From an uncultured Erysipelotrichaceae bacterium (GTDB lineage Bacteria > Bacillota_I > Bacilli_A > RF39 > UBA660): DNA of 7,472 bases. The stretch covers positions 1-7,472 of the forward strand of contig CADBSQ010000080.1 of assembly GCA_902797415.1 (NCBI GenBank), written 5' to 3'. The position numbers and the translations under genes are program-made. The notes beneath the pieces are model-generated. The model was given only the letters and a program-made list of their open reading frames with translations, was not told where the DNA came from and ran no database searches. Below, in pieces: positions 6,015-7,472 of the stretch (position 1 is the stretch's first letter; the number at the start of each line of letters is the position of its first letter).

Positions 6015-6407
6015 ATGGCAAGCAAATTAGACATACTTATTAAGAAGTTTGAGTGTTATGATTATGATTGGATGAACTTTCCAATAACGAAACATAATCC
6101 ACTTACTTTTCATCACATGGAGAAAGCCAGTGAAAATGGAAAAAGAAACTTAAAAAACGGAGCATTACTAACCAATTCTGCTCATCAGTATTTACATATT
6201 ATAGAAGAGCTAGACTATAAAAAATACGTAGTGCTTAACAAAATATTTACACTTATAAATATATCAGGGGTTAAGCCTAATATAGAGATAAGAGACTTTG
6301 TAGATTCTCTTTTAAACCAGTTCTATGAAGAACACAAATATGACAAAAACAGAAGAGGAGAAAAAATATTAAAAGGAAACTTTAATAACAGATTTAAAAA
6401 TCTTTAA
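6015..6407 (+). CDS. Small HNH-like (beta-beta-alpha metal fold) protein, function unknown
   Basis: A 130-residue soluble protein. The block LTFHHMEKAS (30-39), then NGALLTNSAHQYLH (48-61), has the spacing of an HNH nuclease core: paired His33-His34, Asn48 and His57, with His61 as a possible extra ligand. The zinc-binding cysteines common in other HNH proteins are absent; the single Cys is residue 14. The rest is charged and helical, with a basic tail (KNRRGEKILKGNFNNRFKNL, 111-130) that could contact nucleic acid. The start follows AAGGTGA by 4 nt. It stands alone between divergent and downstream genes, so context gives no clear role. It may be a phage-derived nuclease together with the lysin-like neighbour, or a non-nuclease member of the fold. 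The HNH call rests on motif spacing only. Confidence 0.55.
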   Translation: MASKLDILIKKFECYDYDWMNFPITKHNPLTFHHMEKASENGKRNLKNGALLTNSAHQYLHIIEELDYKKYVVLNKIFTLINISGVKPNIEIRDFVDSLLNQFYEEHKYDKNRRGEKILKGNFNNRFKNL

Positions 6408-6440
6408 CTTAACAATAAATTATGATATTATTAGGTTAAG
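6408..6440. repeat. Inverted repeat upstream of lemA
   Basis: CTTAACAATAA (6408-6418) pairs with TTATT (6428-6432), a two-base AG bulge and GTTAAG (6435-6440). The loop is 9 nt. It begins directly after the stop of the HNH-like gene. What follows is GGGGAATATAAG, not a U-run, so an operator or weak RNA hairpin is more likely than a strong terminator. Confidence 0.4.
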
Positions 6441-6479
6441 GGGAATATAAGTAATATATAAAAGAAAGGAGAGGTTTAT

Positions 6480-7025
6480 ATGCTTTATATAGTACTTGCT
6501 ATTGTTGCAGTTATTGCAATATACATATTTTCAACTTATAATGGTTTGATTAAACTAAAAAACAAGGTAGAAGAGGGATTTTCTACGATGGATGTCTATC
6601 TAAAGAAAAGATGGGACTTAATTCCAAACTTAGTAGAAACTGTTAAAGGTTACGCTAAACATGAAAAAGAAACATTAGACCAAATTACTGAACTAAGAAA
6701 AGGTTCTTATAACTCTATGGATGATGATTCTAAAATGGAAGTTAACAACAAGCTTAGTCAAAACATTACAAAATTATTGGCTGTTGCTGAAAACTATCCT
6801 GAATTAAAAGCAAGTGATAATTTTCAACAATTGACTGCAGAGTTATCTAAAATTGAAGAAGACATTGCTCAATCAAGAAAGTATTATAATGGTACAGTAA
6901 GAATTTTTAATGATAAAGTTCAAATGTTCCCAAGTAACATAATCGCTAATATGCTTGGTTTCAAATCTAAAAAAATGTTTGAAGCTAATGAAGCAGAAAG
7001 AGAAAATGTTAAAGTTGAATTTTAG
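6480..7025 (+). CDS. lemA: LemA family membrane protein
   Basis: Full-length LemA-family protein of 181 residues. One N-terminal membrane segment (residues 1-19) anchors a long alpha-helical domain. Family signatures are YNGLIKLKNKVEEGFSTMDV (20-39), LKKRWDLIPNLVETVKGYAK (41-60), AENYPELKASDNF (103-115), ELSKIEEDIAQSRKYYN (121-137) and FPSNIIANMLGF (150-161). The molecular role of LemA proteins is not settled; they often sit beside DUF2207 or HtpX-type genes, and the DUF2207 pairing occurs here. The start has a strong AAAGGAG site (6465-6471), 8 nt before the ATG. No clear promoter box was found in the 72-nt gap upstream, but an inverted repeat lies there. The downstream gene starts inside its last codons, so the two are probably translated together. 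Confidence 0.92.
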   Translation: MLYIVLAIVAVIAIYIFSTYNGLIKLKNKVEEGFSTMDVYLKKRWDLIPNLVETVKGYAKHEKETLDQITELRKGSYNSMDDDSKMEVNNKLSQNITKLLAVAENYPELKASDNFQQLTAELSKIEEDIAQSRKYYNGTVRIFNDKVQMFPSNIIANMLGFKSKKMFEANEAERENVKVEF

Positions 7026-7472
7026 AAAAGTGTTATATACCCTTTTAATAGGGTTTCTTTTCATAACAAATGTAAACGCTCAAGAAGCATTTGTTATAGA
7101 CAGTTTTAATATTGATGTTAAAGTAAATGAAAATTATTCACTTGATGTAACAGAAGAAATTAATGTTAATTTTTCTGAGTACAGACATGGTATATACAGA
7201 GATATTCCAACATCAGGTACGCTTGTAAGACAGGATGGAACATCTTCGAATTTTAGAGCGCGAGTTAAAAATGTTGAGGTTAATGAAGAATTCGAATCAA
7301 GCTCTGAAGGTAATGGAATTAGAATAAAAATTGGTGATCCAGATAGAACCATTACGGGTCAAAAAACATATAGAATAAGTTATACATACTATATGGGAAA
7401 AGATCAGCTAGATAACTTTGATGAATTTTATTATAATTTAATCGGAGAAGGCTGGGATACAACTATTTCTAA
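7006..7472 (+). CDS. DUF2207 membrane protein, N-terminal part (runs off the window)
   Basis: The first 155 codons of a DUF2207-family protein; the rest, normally including further membrane segments and a C-terminal low-complexity tail, lies outside. The ATG at 7006 is chosen because it gives a good signal peptide: Lys/Arg-rich start (MLKLNFRK), hydrophobic core (9-20) and a likely cleavage after TNVNA (21-25). TTG 7015 in the same frame is an alternative start. The extracellular domain shows DUF2207 features: VTEEINVNFSEYRHGIYRDIP (47-67, hallmark HGIYR at 61-65), TGQKTYRISYTYY, and FYYNLIGEGWDTTI near the window end. It overlaps lemA by 20 nt with only a weak purine-rich ribosome site (AGAAAGAG), suggesting coupling to lemA translation. 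The function of the family is unknown; association with LemA in the envelope is inferred from the gene pairing. Confidence 0.85.
   Translation, partial: MLKLNFRKVLYTLLIGFLFITNVNAQEAFVIDSFNIDVKVNENYSLDVTEEINVNFSEYRHGIYRDIPTSGTLVRQDGTSSNFRARVKNVEVNEEFESSSEGNGIRIKIGDPDRTITGQKTYRISYTYYMGKDQLDNFDEFYYNLIGEGWDTTIS
7039..7062 (+). terminator. Weak terminator-like hairpin within the DUF2207 signal-peptide codons
   Basis: ACCCT (7039-7043) pairs with AGGGT (7050-7054) around a 6-nt loop and is followed by TTTCTTTTC. It is the most GC-rich stem in this stretch and has a pyrimidine tail. With only 5 bp it could give at most partial termination between lemA and DUF2207. Confidence 0.3.

Noticed and set aside
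6873..7352. Minus-strand open frames opposite the lemA end and the DUF2207 start
   Set aside because: The plus-strand genes there have clear family signatures; the reverse frames are compositional shadows.
1..7472. CRISPR array, tRNA, rRNA or insertion sequence
   Set aside because: No spaced direct repeats, no cloverleaf or rRNA-like segments, and no transposase motifs were seen on either strand.

Overview
The window is AT-rich and comes from a low-GC Gram-positive-type bacterium (Firmicutes in the broad sense). The signs are MurT/GatD-like and YtgP/SpoVB-type MurJ homologues, strong GGAGG-like ribosome binding sites and sigma-A-type promoters. The genetic code is standard: tryptophan is written TGG throughout, and TGA ends the first full gene where it overlaps the next start. 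An uncultured or reduced-genome Bacilli/Erysipelotrichia-like lineage would fit, but the window alone cannot fix the taxonomy.

Region 1 (1-270) has no intact gene. It holds a long imperfect hairpin (16-61), what looks like the decayed end of a reading frame with two tandem in-frame TGA codons (71-202), and a promoter for the next operon.

Region 2 (271-3590) is a tight three-gene operon: a divergent MurT-like ligase, a GatD-like glutamine-amidotransferase-fold protein that overlaps it by 4 nt, and 12 nt later a class III aminotransferase very like EctB (L-2,4-diaminobutyrate aminotransferase). The GatD homologue lacks both the nucleophilic Cys and the catalytic His. The MurT homologue is altered in the loop that normally completes the amidotransferase triad. 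The gene after them would make a diamino acid. Canonical MurT/GatD amidates the alpha-carboxyl of D-Glu in lipid II. In group B peptidoglycans that same carboxyl carries a diamino acid such as diaminobutyrate. The working hypothesis is that this operon makes diaminobutyrate and attaches it (or another amine) to a cell-wall precursor, in place of glutamine-dependent amidation. This is inference, but several independent sequence facts agree with it.

Region 3 (3591-5306) is a MurJ/YtgP-like lipid II flippase gene. Its strong promoter is overlaid by a perfect 10-bp inverted repeat that looks like a repressor operator. It ends in a shared terminator facing a convergent gene.

Region 4 (5314-6407) holds a leaderless peptidoglycan-binding plus M15 peptidase gene of endolysin type on the minus strand, and a divergent small HNH-like protein on the plus strand.

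Region 5 (6408-7472) holds lemA and the first 155 codons of a DUF2207 membrane protein, a common gene pair. The DUF2207 gene overlaps lemA by 20 nt and runs off the window.
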